Source: Streptomyces sp. AC512_CC834 (GTDB lineage Bacteria > Actinomycetota > Actinomycetes > Streptomycetales > Streptomycetaceae). Taken from it: a stretch of DNA of 64,000 nucleotides. The notes under the pieces were generated by a model, which did no database searches, was not told the origin of the DNA, and was given only the letters and a program-made list of their open reading frames with translations. Of the stretch, positions 15,093 to 23,488 are shown piece by piece (the stretch's first letter is position 1; each line of letters opens with the position of its first letter). Position numbers and translations under genes: made by a program. The stretch is taken from contig NZ_JAGMUO010000097.1 of assembly GCF_019049325.1 (NCBI RefSeq), forward strand, positions 558,001 to 622,000, read 5' to 3'.

Positions 15093-17222
15093 TTACAAGG
15101 CGCACTCCGCCCAGACCACCTTGCCGGTGTCCGTCCAGCGCACCCCCCACCGGGCGGTGAGCCGGTGTACGACGTGCAGGCCTCGGCCACCGTCGTCCAG
15201 GAGCCCTCGCCGGCCCAGCCGCGGCCTGCCGTTGCCGGTGTCGCCCACCTCGCAGAGCAGGCCGTGACCGCTCCTGATCAGCCGTACCGTGATGGGTCCG
15301 CCCGCGAAGCGGACCGCGTTGGTGACCAGCTCGCTGACCAGGAGCAGCACGCGGTCCCGGGTGGCGTCCCTGATGCGCCACTGCCGCAGCAGCGCGGAGA
15401 CCAGCGCGCGGGCGCGGGCCGCCGCGTCGTCGCGGGCGGGCAGCCGCCAGGTCGCGGTGTCCCCCTTGCGGTAGCCGATCATGCGCGCGAGCAGCAGCGT
15501 CACGTCGTCGCGCTGGCTGGCCGGCACCAGCGCGGAGACCACCCGCCGTGCGGCCTGCTGCAGCGTGTCCCAGGGGTGCACCGTGGACACGACGTCCGCC
15601 AGCCTGCCGATGCCCTCGTCGATCGACACGGCCGGATCCTCGACCAGGCCGTCGGTGTAGAGGGCGAGCAGGGAGCCCGGGGGTGCGGCGAACGTGTGCA
15701 CGTCGAACGGTTCCCGCAGCGCGAACTCGGCACCCAGGCCGGGGTGCGGGCGGACCGCGAGGGGCCCGGCACGTCCGTCCGGGAACATCAGGATCGGCGG
15801 GAGGTGGCCCGCGCTGGACAGGGCCACGCGATGGCTGACCGGGTCGTAGACGGCGACGCAGCAGGTCGACCCGAGGGCGCTGTAGCCGGCCGCCAGCCCG
15901 GACTCCGCGTCGTCCAGCAGCGACACGGTCTCGTCCAGGTGCTCCAGCACCTCGTCGGGCGCCAGCCCCGCGGACAGCAGCGCGCGGGCCTCCATGCTCA
16001 GTTGTCCCATGGTCGCCGCGGCTCCCAGGCCGTGTCCCACGACATCACCGACCACGAGCGCGGTGCGGCCGTCCGGCAGCGGGAAGCTGTTCACCCAGTC
16101 ACCGCCGACGCCCGCGCTGTCGGGGGTGGCGGGCTGGTAGACGCTGGCGGTCTGGATGGTGCCACCGCCGGACCGGGGAAGCAGCCGGCGCTGCAACGCC
16201 AGCACCTGTGTGTGCTCGCGCTGGTGCTGGCGGGCCAGGTCCACGTGATGAGAGGTCCTGGCCACCAGTTCCTGGAGGTCGAGCAGCTCGCTGTCGGCGA
16301 AGGGGCGGTCCGCGCGCCGCCAGACCTCCGCGACCCCCAGTACGACGGGCGGATCGCCCTCCAGGACGAGCGGTATGCACGCCACACCCGCCGACCGGTC
16401 CCCGGGCACCAGGGCGCGTACCAGCCGCGGACTTCCGAGGACCCGCTCGATCGCCTCGCGGTCGGGGATGACGATGGACTGCGGGGCGTCGGCACGCCGT
16501 ATCGCCTGGGCCAGCAGGCGGCTCGCGTCGCCGGGCAGGTCGTCGCCCAGGGTCACGTAGCCCTCGGGCCACGCCCGCTCCGGCACCAGGGCGGCCCGCC
16601 GCAGCCGGATGCGGCCCTGCGCCCGCTCGGTGACCCCCTCGCCCGTCCACACGGCGAAGTCGAGGTCGATGGCGGCCACGTCTCCCCAGGCCAGCAGGGA
16701 CTCCGCCAGCGACTGCGCGGTCTCGCCGATGTCCAGCGAGGTGCCGATCGCGGTCTCGGCGGCGTACAGGTGCAGCCTCCTGGCCATGGCGATCACGGAG
16801 ACGACCAGGCCCTCCTGGGGCGCCGCGGCGGGCAGGATGCTCATCGAGACCACCAGCTCCGACCCGTCGCCGCGCCGCAGGCGCTGGACCCGGGCGACGT
16901 GTGCCTCACCGGTCTCCAGGACCTGCCGCAACCGCCGCATGACCGTCGGCACGTCCCCCTGCGGCAGAAGATCGACGAACGGACTCCCGGGCACGACGTC
17001 CAGCCCCACGAAGGCCGGGGCGTCGAGGTTGGAGCGGGTGATGTTCAGCTCCCGGTCCAGGTTGACCGCCCCGAGGATCTGCTCCTGACGGCCGTCCGTC
17101 GGGTCGTCGGCTGCCGGGTCGCCGGCTGCCGCCGTCTCCCCGCCACGCGGGATGTACTGCCCCAAGGCGCTGCTGACCAGGTCGAACGGCGACGAGGACG
17201 ACGGGGAGGGTGTGGAGTCCAT
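15093..17222 (-). CDS. PAS/GAF SpoIIE-type PP2C phosphatase with C-terminal HATPase domain
   Basis: This 709-residue cytosolic signalling protein has an N-terminal PAS-like region (about 45-150, VNLDRELNITRSNLDAPAF), a GAF domain (about 160-330), a SpoIIE/PP2C phosphatase domain (about 345-560) and a C-terminal anti-sigma-like HATPase domain (about 580-709). The phosphatase domain has metal-site motifs GVGGDWVNSFPL, VVGDVVGHG, YTDGLVED and DDVTLLL. The HATPase domain has LLLVSELVTNAVRF and DDGGRGLHVVHRL. Such proteins act in partner-switching control of sigma factors by dephosphorylating anti-sigma antagonists. The gene is monocistronic and ends just before the group II introns. Confidence 0.88.
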   Translation of the reverse strand: MDSTPSPSSSSPFDLVSSALGQYIPRGGETAAAGDPAADDPTDGRQEQILGAVNLDRELNITRSNLDAPAFVGLDVVPGSPFVDLLPQGDVPTVMRRLRQVLETGEAHVARVQRLRRGDGSELVVSMSILPAAAPQEGLVVSVIAMARRLHLYAAETAIGTSLDIGETAQSLAESLLAWGDVAAIDLDFAVWTGEGVTERAQGRIRLRRAALVPERAWPEGYVTLGDDLPGDASRLLAQAIRRADAPQSIVIPDREAIERVLGSPRLVRALVPGDRSAGVACIPLVLEGDPPVVLGVAEVWRRADRPFADSELLDLQELVARTSHHVDLARQHQREHTQVLALQRRLLPRSGGGTIQTASVYQPATPDSAGVGGDWVNSFPLPDGRTALVVGDVVGHGLGAAATMGQLSMEARALLSAGLAPDEVLEHLDETVSLLDDAESGLAAGYSALGSTCCVAVYDPVSHRVALSSAGHLPPILMFPDGRAGPLAVRPHPGLGAEFALREPFDVHTFAAPPGSLLALYTDGLVEDPAVSIDEGIGRLADVVSTVHPWDTLQQAARRVVSALVPASQRDDVTLLLARMIGYRKGDTATWRLPARDDAAARARALVSALLRQWRIRDATRDRVLLLVSELVTNAVRFAGGPITVRLIRSGHGLLCEVGDTGNGRPRLGRRGLLDDGGRGLHVVHRLTARWGVRWTDTGKVVWAECAL

Positions 17223-17447
17223 GCGGCTCCCTCAGCTCGCTCGCCAACCCCGGCACGGCGCCGGGGCCGTACCCGAACCCGTGCGGCAGAGCCCCGAGAT
17301 TCCCGGCCGCACTCACTTCATTCAATAACACCCGGAGACGCTTCGCCCACATCAGCGGATCGCGCCCGCGGAAGAACCGGGTGATGTCGTCGGCCGGCGG
17401 GCCGGACTCCTCGCCGGTGAGTCGCTCAGACGGTGAGAAGATCGCCA

Positions 17448-17460
17448 ATTGTGCAACAAT
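17448..17460. promoter_or_regulatory. FCD-GntR operator candidate A
   Basis: ATTGTGCAACAAT is a perfect 5-bp inverted repeat around a 3-base centre (TTGT-GCA-ACAA), about 180 bases upstream of gntR. The form TTGTN2-3ACAA is typical for FadR/FCD-type GntR proteins. Confidence 0.65.
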
Positions 17461-17559
17461 ATAAGAGGCAGCGAGAATCAGGAGTCACGAAAACGGAGGC
17501 CGCCGAGGGCTGCGAACCGTGCTCCGTTCGACCGACTGTCCCACACGGTAAGCACCGGC

Positions 17560-17570
17560 TTGTTCTACAA
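17560..17570. promoter_or_regulatory. FCD-GntR operator candidate B
   Basis: TTGTTCTACAA repeats the TTGTNNNACAA pattern 70 bases upstream of the gntR start, suggesting autoregulation. Confidence 0.65.
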
Positions 17571-17638
17571 TACGGGCGGCGCTCTCGACTGAGCAGAGAA
17601 GCGATACCGCGTCCGAGCTACGTTGGAGGTACTACACC

Positions 17639-18337
17639 ATGGCGCTGGTTGCGGGCACGGGCCCGGGCAACGAGGGAGGTCCGGATTCAGGCGCCAGCCG
17701 GACCCTGCAGGCATACCAGGATCTTCGTGCGTTGATCCTCTCCGGTCACTACGAACCGGATTCACGCCTCACCGAGTCGGAGCTGACCACACAGCTCGGG
17801 ATCTCCCGGGGGACGGTGCGTTCGGTGCTCGCGCGCCTCGCGCAGGAGGGGTATGTCACGGCCGCGGCGAACCGCAGCGCCCGCACCCGTTCGTTCTCCG
17901 TGAACGAGGCCGTGGAGATTCTGGAGACCCGCGAAGTCCTCGAATCGGCCCTCGCGGCGAACGCCGCCACCCGGGCCACCGAGGCGGACATCGCCGCGAT
18001 GACCGGGACCTGCGAGCGCATGTGGGACGTCCAGACGCCGGGAGGGCGGGAGGAGTACTGGAAACTCAACCGCCGGTTTCACGAGCAGGTCCGTCAGGCG
18101 GCGCGGCAGGCCACCCTCTCCAGGTTCGTCGACAGCCTGCTCTACCCGCTCGTCATGCAGCAGTACCGCGACGCGGACCGGTCGCACCCCCGTACCGACT
18201 CCGTCAGGGAGCACGAGGCCATCCTCGCCGCGATCGTCACCCACAACCCGGAGGCCGCCGCGGCGGCGATGCGCCACCACCTGTCGGCGGCCCGGCGGGC
18301 TCTCCAGCTCAAGTTCACCACGCCGGCCGGCTCCTGA
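17639..18337 (+). CDS. GntR family regulator, FCD subgroup
   Basis: This 232-residue regulator has an N-terminal winged helix (about residues 20-90) with LRALILSGHYEPDSRLTESE, LGISRGTVRSVLARL and a wing GYVTAAANRSARTRSF. A C-terminal all-helical FCD ligand-binding domain (about 95-225) carries the metal-site histidines in NRRFHEQV, EHEAILAAI and MRHHLSAA. FCD regulators usually sense carboxylic acids, which fits the neighbouring carboxylate-catabolism genes. ATG at 17639 has GGAGG 9 bases upstream. It is convergent with the ABC transporter genes. The same palindrome occurs at its own promoter and at the central divergent promoter of the cluster (24482-24766). Confidence 0.88.
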   Translation: MALVAGTGPGNEGGPDSGASRTLQAYQDLRALILSGHYEPDSRLTESELTTQLGISRGTVRSVLARLAQEGYVTAAANRSARTRSFSVNEAVEILETREVLESALAANAATRATEADIAAMTGTCERMWDVQTPGGREEYWKLNRRFHEQVRQAARQATLSRFVDSLLYPLVMQQYRDADRSHPRTDSVREHEAILAAIVTHNPEAAAAAMRHHLSAARRALQLKFTTPAGS

Positions 18338-18360
18338 GGGGGCTACGCGTGGCCGGGTGC

Positions 18361-18399
18361 CCGGGGGAGAACAGGGCTTCTCCGGCTGCCCTCCCCCGG
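18361..18399. terminator. Bidirectional hairpin between gntR and ABC ATPase genes
   Basis: A 9-bp perfect inverted repeat (CCGGGGGAG / CTCCCCCGG) with a 21-base loop lies between two convergent genes. It is a plausible shared terminator. Confidence 0.6.
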
Positions 18400-18483
18400 C
18401 TGCGGCTGCCGCTGCCGTGCCGTGTCATACGTCGGTCGGTCTGCTCGAAGACGTGCGCCTACGACACGGACGCTGACGGTGCG

Positions 18484-19638
18484 TCAGGACCACAGTGCGA
18501 CCGTCCACGCCGGGTCCAGGACGACGGTCACCTCGTCGCCCGGACGAGCGTCGAGGTGGGCGTCGCCGTGCGCGCGCAGCGGGACGTCGCCCGCCATGAC
18601 GACCACTTCCTGGCGGTCGCCGAGATACTCGGTGGCCGTGATGCGCGCCGCGAATCGATTGGGGGCCTCCGTCTTCGGGGTCCCGGTGACCACGCGAATG
18701 TTCTCGGGCCGGATGCACACGGACAACTCCTGGCCGGCGGTGGGCGGTGCGGGCGGGCTGGTGAACCGCTCGCACCGAATCACACCGAGGGAGGTCTTGG
18801 CGTCGACCACACGGTCACCCGAGCGCGTCGACGCGTCGACCACGCCGGGGATGAGGTTCGCGCTGCCGACGAAGTCGGCCACGAACCGTGACGCCGGCGA
18901 GTCGTAGATCTCGCCCGGCGAACCGATCTGCTCGATCCGGCCGCGGTTCATGACGACGATCGTGTCGGACATCGCGAGAGCCTCGCCCTGGTCGTGCGTC
19001 ACGTAGATGGTGGTGACGCCGAACTTCTTCTGGAACGAGCGCAGTTCGGTGCGAAGCTGCGAGCGCAGCTTGGCGTCCAGGTTGGACAGGGGCTCGTCCA
19101 GCAGCAGGACTTCCGGTTCGCACAGCAGGGCCCGGGCCAGCGCCAGGCGCTGCTGCTGGCCGCCACTGAGTTGGGTCGCCCACCGGTCGGCGTAGTCCGA
19201 CAGCCCCACCTGTTCGAGCATCGCGAGGACACGTGGCCGCGCCTCGGCGGCGGAGCAGGTCTTGCGGCCGTGCCGGAGCGGGAACGCGGCGTTGTCGAAC
19301 ACCTTCATGTGCGGCCAGATGCCGTAGGACTGCGGCACCATCGCGATCGGCCGGGCGTCGGGGGACACATCGCGGCGCGCCGACGCGGAGAACACCGACT
19401 CGCCGTTCATCGAGATCTCGCCGCGGTCGGCCGTCTCCAGTCCGGCGAGACAGCGCAAGGTGGTTGTCTTGCCGCAGCCGCTGGGCCCCAGCAGGGTGAA
19501 GAAGCTGCCTTGTGGCACGGTGAAGCTGACGTCGTCGATGGCACGGCTCGCCTCGGCGCCGTGCGGACGGTGGAATCCCTTCTCAAGGCCGGTGATCTCT
19601 ACGGAAGGTTCGGAAGCAACAACGTTGTTCATGGTCAC
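18484..19638 (-). CDS. ABC transporter ATP-binding protein (Fe3+/polyamine/phosphonate type)
   Basis: This 384-residue ATPase subunit of a binding-protein-dependent importer shows Walker A GPSGCGKTTT (51-60), a Q-loop MVPQSYGIWPHM, signature LSGGQQQRLALARAL, Walker B VLLLDEP followed by LSNLDAKLR, and a switch histidine in YVTHDQGEAL. A C-terminal TOBE-like domain starts at about 260 (SVCIRPENIRVV). The architecture is that of FbpC/PotA/PhnT-like proteins. It is the last gene of the minus-strand operon: decarboxylase-like, amidohydrolase, binding protein, permease, ATPase. It would energise uptake of the substrate of this cluster. Confidence 0.92.
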   Translation of the reverse strand: MTMNNVVASEPSVEITGLEKGFHRPHGAEASRAIDDVSFTVPQGSFFTLLGPSGCGKTTTLRCLAGLETADRGEISMNGESVFSASARRDVSPDARPIAMVPQSYGIWPHMKVFDNAAFPLRHGRKTCSAAEARPRVLAMLEQVGLSDYADRWATQLSGGQQQRLALARALLCEPEVLLLDEPLSNLDAKLRSQLRTELRSFQKKFGVTTIYVTHDQGEALAMSDTIVVMNRGRIEQIGSPGEIYDSPASRFVADFVGSANLIPGVVDASTRSGDRVVDAKTSLGVIRCERFTSPPAPPTAGQELSVCIRPENIRVVTGTPKTEAPNRFAARITATEYLGDRQEVVVMAGDVPLRAHGDAHLDARPGDEVTVVLDPAWTVALWS

Positions 19639-19644
19639 GACACC

Positions 19645-21372
19645 TCACATGTGTTGTTGGAAGCCACGCCGGTTGACCCACCAGACGGAGACGGCCGAGA
19701 GGGCGAGCAGGAGCACCGCGAGAGCGCTGGCCTCGGGGTAGTTCGCGCTCTCGCCGATCATGTCCCACAGCAGCACCACCAGCGTGCGGTTGTCGGAGCT
19801 GGACAGCAGCAGCGCGATGGGGAGCTCCCCCAGAGCGTTGGCGAACACGTACAGCCAGGTCCGCGACACCGAGGGAGCCAGGAGCGGGAAGACCACCCTG
19901 CGCAGGACGGTGCCGCTCGACGCCCCGGAGACGCGGGCCACCTCCTCCAGCCCGTGATCGAGCTGCAGCAACGCCGTCTCGATCATGCGTGAACTGCGCG
20001 GAATGTAGCGGGTGGTGAGCGCGATGATGATGATCCAGACCGTCCCGTAGACCGGGATGGGCAGGTACAGGTACAGGAACAGCACCGCCACACCCAGTAC
20101 GACGCTGGGGATGGCGAAGACCAGGAAGGACAGGTCGAACAGTGCCCGGCCGATGCGGCCGCCGCGCGCCGAGGCCAGTGCCAGCCACAGGGCGAAGCCG
20201 GCGGTCAGGGTCGCCGTGAGCAGGCTGATCACCAGGGTGTTGACAAGTGCGTGGCTCAGACTCGGGTCGGTGAAGATCTCGCCGTAGTTGGCGAGGCTGA
20301 GCCCGCCCAGGCTGTCGAGGCTGATCGGTTGGAGGAAGGGGGTCAGGCTCGTCCAGATCAGGGTCAGGACGGGCACGACGATCGCGACGAACACATAGAG
20401 CGTCACGAGGGCGGCGACGGGGATACGCCATCGTCCCAGTTTCACCGGGGTGGCCCGGTAGCCTTTGCCGCTCACCACCCGGAACCGGTGCGACTCGCGG
20501 GTCTGGCGTCGGTAGACGGCGATCATGACGAGGGACAGCAGGACCAGCAGCACTCCGTAGGCGCTGGCCTGGCCGTAGTTGGGCAGTCCCGACGGCGGCT
20601 GCAGTGCGGCCTGGACGTAGCTGCTGAACACGAAGATCTGGTCCGGCATCCCGAGCATGGCCGGGATGGCGAACTCCTCGAGCGCGATGACCACCAGCAA
20701 CATGCTGGCCGCGGTGATCCCCGGCAGCGTGAGCGGCAGTACCACCTTGCGCGTCCGCGTCAGCCAGTTGGCGCCCGCGGTGGCCGCCGCCTCCTCGAAC
20801 TCGAGGTTGAGCCGGGCGAACATTGGCGCGAGCATCATGTACATGCCCGGCACACCGAAGATGCCGGCCACCAGGATCATGCCGGGCAGCGAGTAGATGT
20901 CGATCGAGTAGCCGAGGGTGCGCTCGATCGCGAGGGCGATCGGGCCGTTGGCGGGGTTGGCCGCCAGCACCCAGGCCACCGCCATGACCGTGGCCGGCAC
21001 GGCCATGGGGGCCAGCGTGCTCGGCGCGAGGAAACGGCGTCCGGGGATGTCGGTCCGCTCGAACAGGTAGGCCAGACTGACGCTGACGACCAGGGCCACG
21101 GCCACCGTGCCGACCACGAAGATCAGCGAGTTGAGAGCGACCTCGAGCAGGCGCTCCGAGCTGAAGATCTCGACGAAGTTGTCGAGCGTGTACCCGGCTA
21201 CCTGGAAGGGCAGTTTCAACTCGCTGTCCTTGAGGCTGCTGTAGACCAGCATCCCCAGGGGAAAGAGCACGAGATAGGCGAGGATGGCGCCGATGGCGAT
21301 GTTGACGCCCGCCAGAACACGGTCTCGGCGCTGAGGGCGTACGCCGGCGGAGAGCTGAGTGCCAGACTGCAT
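19645..21372 (-). CDS. ABC transporter permease, two fused permease domains
   Basis: This 575-residue inner-membrane protein contains two BPD-transport permease domains in tandem, each with about six helices, as in FbpB-type permeases. The coupling EAA loops are EEAAATAGANWLTRTRKVVLP in the first half and EEVARVSGASSGTVLRRVVFP in the second. The ATG at 21372 is the natural start; open sequence further upstream in this frame is antisense-like readthrough overlapping the binding-protein gene. The gene lies 6 bases upstream of the ATPase gene and follows the binding protein gene, so the three form one importer. Confidence 0.92.
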   Translation of the reverse strand: MQSGTQLSAGVRPQRRDRVLAGVNIAIGAILAYLVLFPLGMLVYSSLKDSELKLPFQVAGYTLDNFVEIFSSERLLEVALNSLIFVVGTVAVALVVSVSLAYLFERTDIPGRRFLAPSTLAPMAVPATVMAVAWVLAANPANGPIALAIERTLGYSIDIYSLPGMILVAGIFGVPGMYMMLAPMFARLNLEFEEAAATAGANWLTRTRKVVLPLTLPGITAASMLLVVIALEEFAIPAMLGMPDQIFVFSSYVQAALQPPSGLPNYGQASAYGVLLVLLSLVMIAVYRRQTRESHRFRVVSGKGYRATPVKLGRWRIPVAALVTLYVFVAIVVPVLTLIWTSLTPFLQPISLDSLGGLSLANYGEIFTDPSLSHALVNTLVISLLTATLTAGFALWLALASARGGRIGRALFDLSFLVFAIPSVVLGVAVLFLYLYLPIPVYGTVWIIIIALTTRYIPRSSRMIETALLQLDHGLEEVARVSGASSGTVLRRVVFPLLAPSVSRTWLYVFANALGELPIALLLSSSDNRTLVVLLWDMIGESANYPEASALAVLLLALSAVSVWWVNRRGFQQHM

Positions 21373-21461
21373 CGCTGAAGTCTCCAAGGGTGAGCGAAGA
21401 GTCCACTGCCCGCGGTGGCCCGACCGGGCGGCCGCGGGCAGTGGTGCGTCGGTGACGGCCG

Positions 21462-22559
21462 TCAGTTGACGTCGGTGCCCAAGGCCTCCTCGACCTTGGG
21501 GAAGAAGGCCGAGAACTTTTTGTACTGCTCGATGTCGGACTCGCTGAACCACTCGACACCGGCGTCGCACAAGGCGCCGATGACCGGGTTGGTGTCGGCG
21601 TTCGTACAGTCCGTCTTGGTGGGGATGACCGAGTTGTAGGTGTCGACCAGGGCGGCCTGGCCTTCTTCGGAAGCGAGGAAGGCGGTGAGCAGGCGGCCAC
21701 CCGCCGGGTGCGGGGCGCCTTCGGGCACGAACAGGTAGCCCTTGTTGGCGTTGGTGGGACCCACCGGCGCGACGGCGACCGGCGCGCCCTTGGCCCGGGC
21801 CTCCAGTACCAGGTTGATCAGGTCGGTGCCGACCGGTGTCTGGCCGGAGACGATGTTGGTGTGGGACTGCGTCGTGTTCTCGGTGTAGTGGGGCCGCGCC
21901 TTCGACAGCCTGGAGGCGTAGTCGAGACCGGCGTCGGTGCCGCGGGAGGGGTCCTGGGCCCATACGGTCATGAAGGAGCCGCGCGACTCGACGCTGAGCT
22001 TGCCCCCGTCCCACCGCGGTCCCAGGAGGTCCTGCCAGCTCGCGGGTGCCTCCGACTCGGGCACGGCTTCGGTGTTGTACGCCCAGACCTTCGGTACGGC
22101 CCAGACGTAGACGAAGTCGTCGGCGAAGATCTGCTCGGACGGCACCTCGTAGTCCGCCCAGTTCACCTTCGCCGCCATGTCCTGCGAGGGCAGCACCGTG
22201 AGCCCGCCGGCGTTGGACACGTCGAAGCTGACGCGGTCCGCGGCCTGCTCCACATTGAGCTGTGTGACGAGGTCCGGAGCCTTCTTGTTGGTGTACTTGA
22301 CCTCGATGCCGGGGTACTTCTTCTCGAAGGCGTCGATGGCCGGCCGCATCTGTGCCTCCGGTTTCGGTGCGAACCAGATCACCTCCCCCTCGCCCTTGGC
22401 CTCCTGGTACAGCGCGTCCAGGTCTTCGGCCTTCGGGGCGGGCGGCGGGCCGCCGCCGCACGCGGCCATGAAGAAGGTGATCACCAGGGCCAAGGCGGTC
22501 AGCAGGGCGGTACGGCTCCGACGCCCGGGGCGGGGCCGAACGCGGTTCACGGCGCTCAC
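21462..22559 (-). CDS. ABC transporter substrate-binding lipoprotein
   Basis: This 365-residue extracellular solute-binding protein of the iron/thiamine/phosphonate-like family 1 would capture the cluster substrate. It has a basic N-terminus, a hydrophobic stretch and a lipobox ending MAAC, with the lipidated cysteine at about residue 34. The mature part shows GEGEVIWFAPKPEAQMRPAI, FEKKYPGIEVKYTNKKAPDL and AYNTEAVPESEAP. The GTG at 22559 overlaps the stop of the upstream amidohydrolase gene (4 bases, GTGA) and gives a correct signal peptide; the longer frame is rejected. There is no tyrosine-rich iron site that I could recognise, so the ligand need not be iron. Confidence 0.88.
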   Translation of the reverse strand: MSAVNRVRPRPGRRSRTALLTALALVITFFMAACGGGPPPAPKAEDLDALYQEAKGEGEVIWFAPKPEAQMRPAIDAFEKKYPGIEVKYTNKKAPDLVTQLNVEQAADRVSFDVSNAGGLTVLPSQDMAAKVNWADYEVPSEQIFADDFVYVWAVPKVWAYNTEAVPESEAPASWQDLLGPRWDGGKLSVESRGSFMTVWAQDPSRGTDAGLDYASRLSKARPHYTENTTQSHTNIVSGQTPVGTDLINLVLEARAKGAPVAVAPVGPTNANKGYLFVPEGAPHPAGGRLLTAFLASEEGQAALVDTYNSVIPTKTDCTNADTNPVIGALCDAGVEWFSESDIEQYKKFSAFFPKVEEALGTDVN

Positions 22560-23452
22560 CGCCCCTCGGCGGCGGAACCGGCGGCCGAACTGCGGGAGAG
22601 TCCGTACAGTCGTCCGGCGGTGCCGCCGGCGATCAGTTCCCGTTGGGTGGCATCGAGGGACGGCAACTGTCCCCGGACGAGTTCGGCCAGCTCGGACAGC
22701 GACCCGGCCGAGGCGGGGAAGTTCGACCCCCACATCACGTGCCCCGCGCCGAACTGCTCGATCAGCGCACGGACCAGCGGTGCCGCCGATCCGGCCTCGC
22801 GCTGCGCACGCAGCACGGCCGGCGGCGTGAGCTTGACGAAGACCCGGCCCGTCTCGCTCAGCGCGGGCACCCCGGCCGCGCCCGGGGGGTACGGCTCCGC
22901 GTCGCCCAGTCGCGGCCGGCCGGCGTGGTCGAGGATCACGGTGAGTCCCGGGTACCGCTGGAGGAGCCCGGCGAGGACGGGCGCGTGCTGGGCATGCATC
23001 TGGATGCAGACCGGCACCCGGCGCTCGGACAGGAACCGCCAGACCGGGGCCATGCGCTCGTCGTCGAGCCCGCGGCCGGGTGTCGGAACGGCGGTCGTGC
23101 CGTCGGCGGCGCGGATACGCACACCCGAGAAGCCCCGCTCGTCGATCCAGTGGTGCAGTGCGTCGACCGCCTTCTCGGAGAGGAAGTCCACCGAGCAGAC
23201 CCCGCTGATGCGGTCCGCGTGCCGGGCGAGCTGATCGGCCACGTAGGTGTTGTCGAAGCCGTAGACCGTGGAGGCCTGGACGACGACGAGGTGGTCGACT
23301 CCGGCGGCGTCGGCCTGGCGCAGCAGGCCGTCGATGTCGGTGGGCCGCTCCTGTGACCAGGTGGAGCGGTGGCCGCCGAGCGGAGCAGCGGGATAGGAAT
23401 CGGTGTCGGGCGAGATGATGTGGGTGTGCGTGTCGACGCTGAACATGGGCAC
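22556..23452 (-). CDS. Amidohydrolase-2 family lactonase-like enzyme
   Basis: This 298-residue TIM-barrel amidohydrolase is of the COG3618 / 2-pyrone-4,6-dicarboxylate-lactonase-like group. The N-terminal metal or substrate-site motif is VDTHTHII (residues 6-13), followed by SYPAAPLGG. Later landmarks are DHLVVVQASTVYGFDNTY, GFSGVRI, CIQMHAQH, ILDHAGRP and, near the C-terminus, MWGSNFPAS, where LigI-type enzymes usually have Asp instead of Asn. A second copy with the same landmarks sits at the other end of the cluster (31348-32196). It probably hydrolyses a lactone formed in the pathway; the exact lactone is unknown. It is translationally coupled to the binding-protein gene. Confidence 0.82.
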   Translation of the reverse strand: MPMFSVDTHTHIISPDTDSYPAAPLGGHRSTWSQERPTDIDGLLRQADAAGVDHLVVVQASTVYGFDNTYVADQLARHADRISGVCSVDFLSEKAVDALHHWIDERGFSGVRIRAADGTTAVPTPGRGLDDERMAPVWRFLSERRVPVCIQMHAQHAPVLAGLLQRYPGLTVILDHAGRPRLGDAEPYPPGAAGVPALSETGRVFVKLTPPAVLRAQREAGSAAPLVRALIEQFGAGHVMWGSNFPASAGSLSELAELVRGQLPSLDATQRELIAGGTAGRLYGLSRSSAAGSAAEGR

Positions 23453-23488
23453 CTCATAACTGGTGGACGGCTCGGCGGGCGGGTGGGA

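Larger units (their letters stand above)
17223..17638. other. Intergenic region between divergent phosphatase and gntR genes
   Basis: No credible gene lies in these 416 bases. They hold two TTGTNNNACAA palindromes (listed separately), an AT-rich ATAAGAG stretch just after the first that could be a promoter element, and a GGAGG ribosome site at 17625 for the regulator gene. Confidence 0.6.

Noticed and set aside
14183..15267. Several short frames in 14.1-15.3 kb that look like small genes
   Set aside because: They lie in structured intron RNA, recur in diverged form between the two introns, lack ribosome sites and have no conserved products.
19645..22461. Single 938-codon minus-strand frame including the permease
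   Set aside because: Only the part from 21372 down is permease. The upstream part overlaps the lipoprotein gene in another frame and is arginine-rich nonsense.
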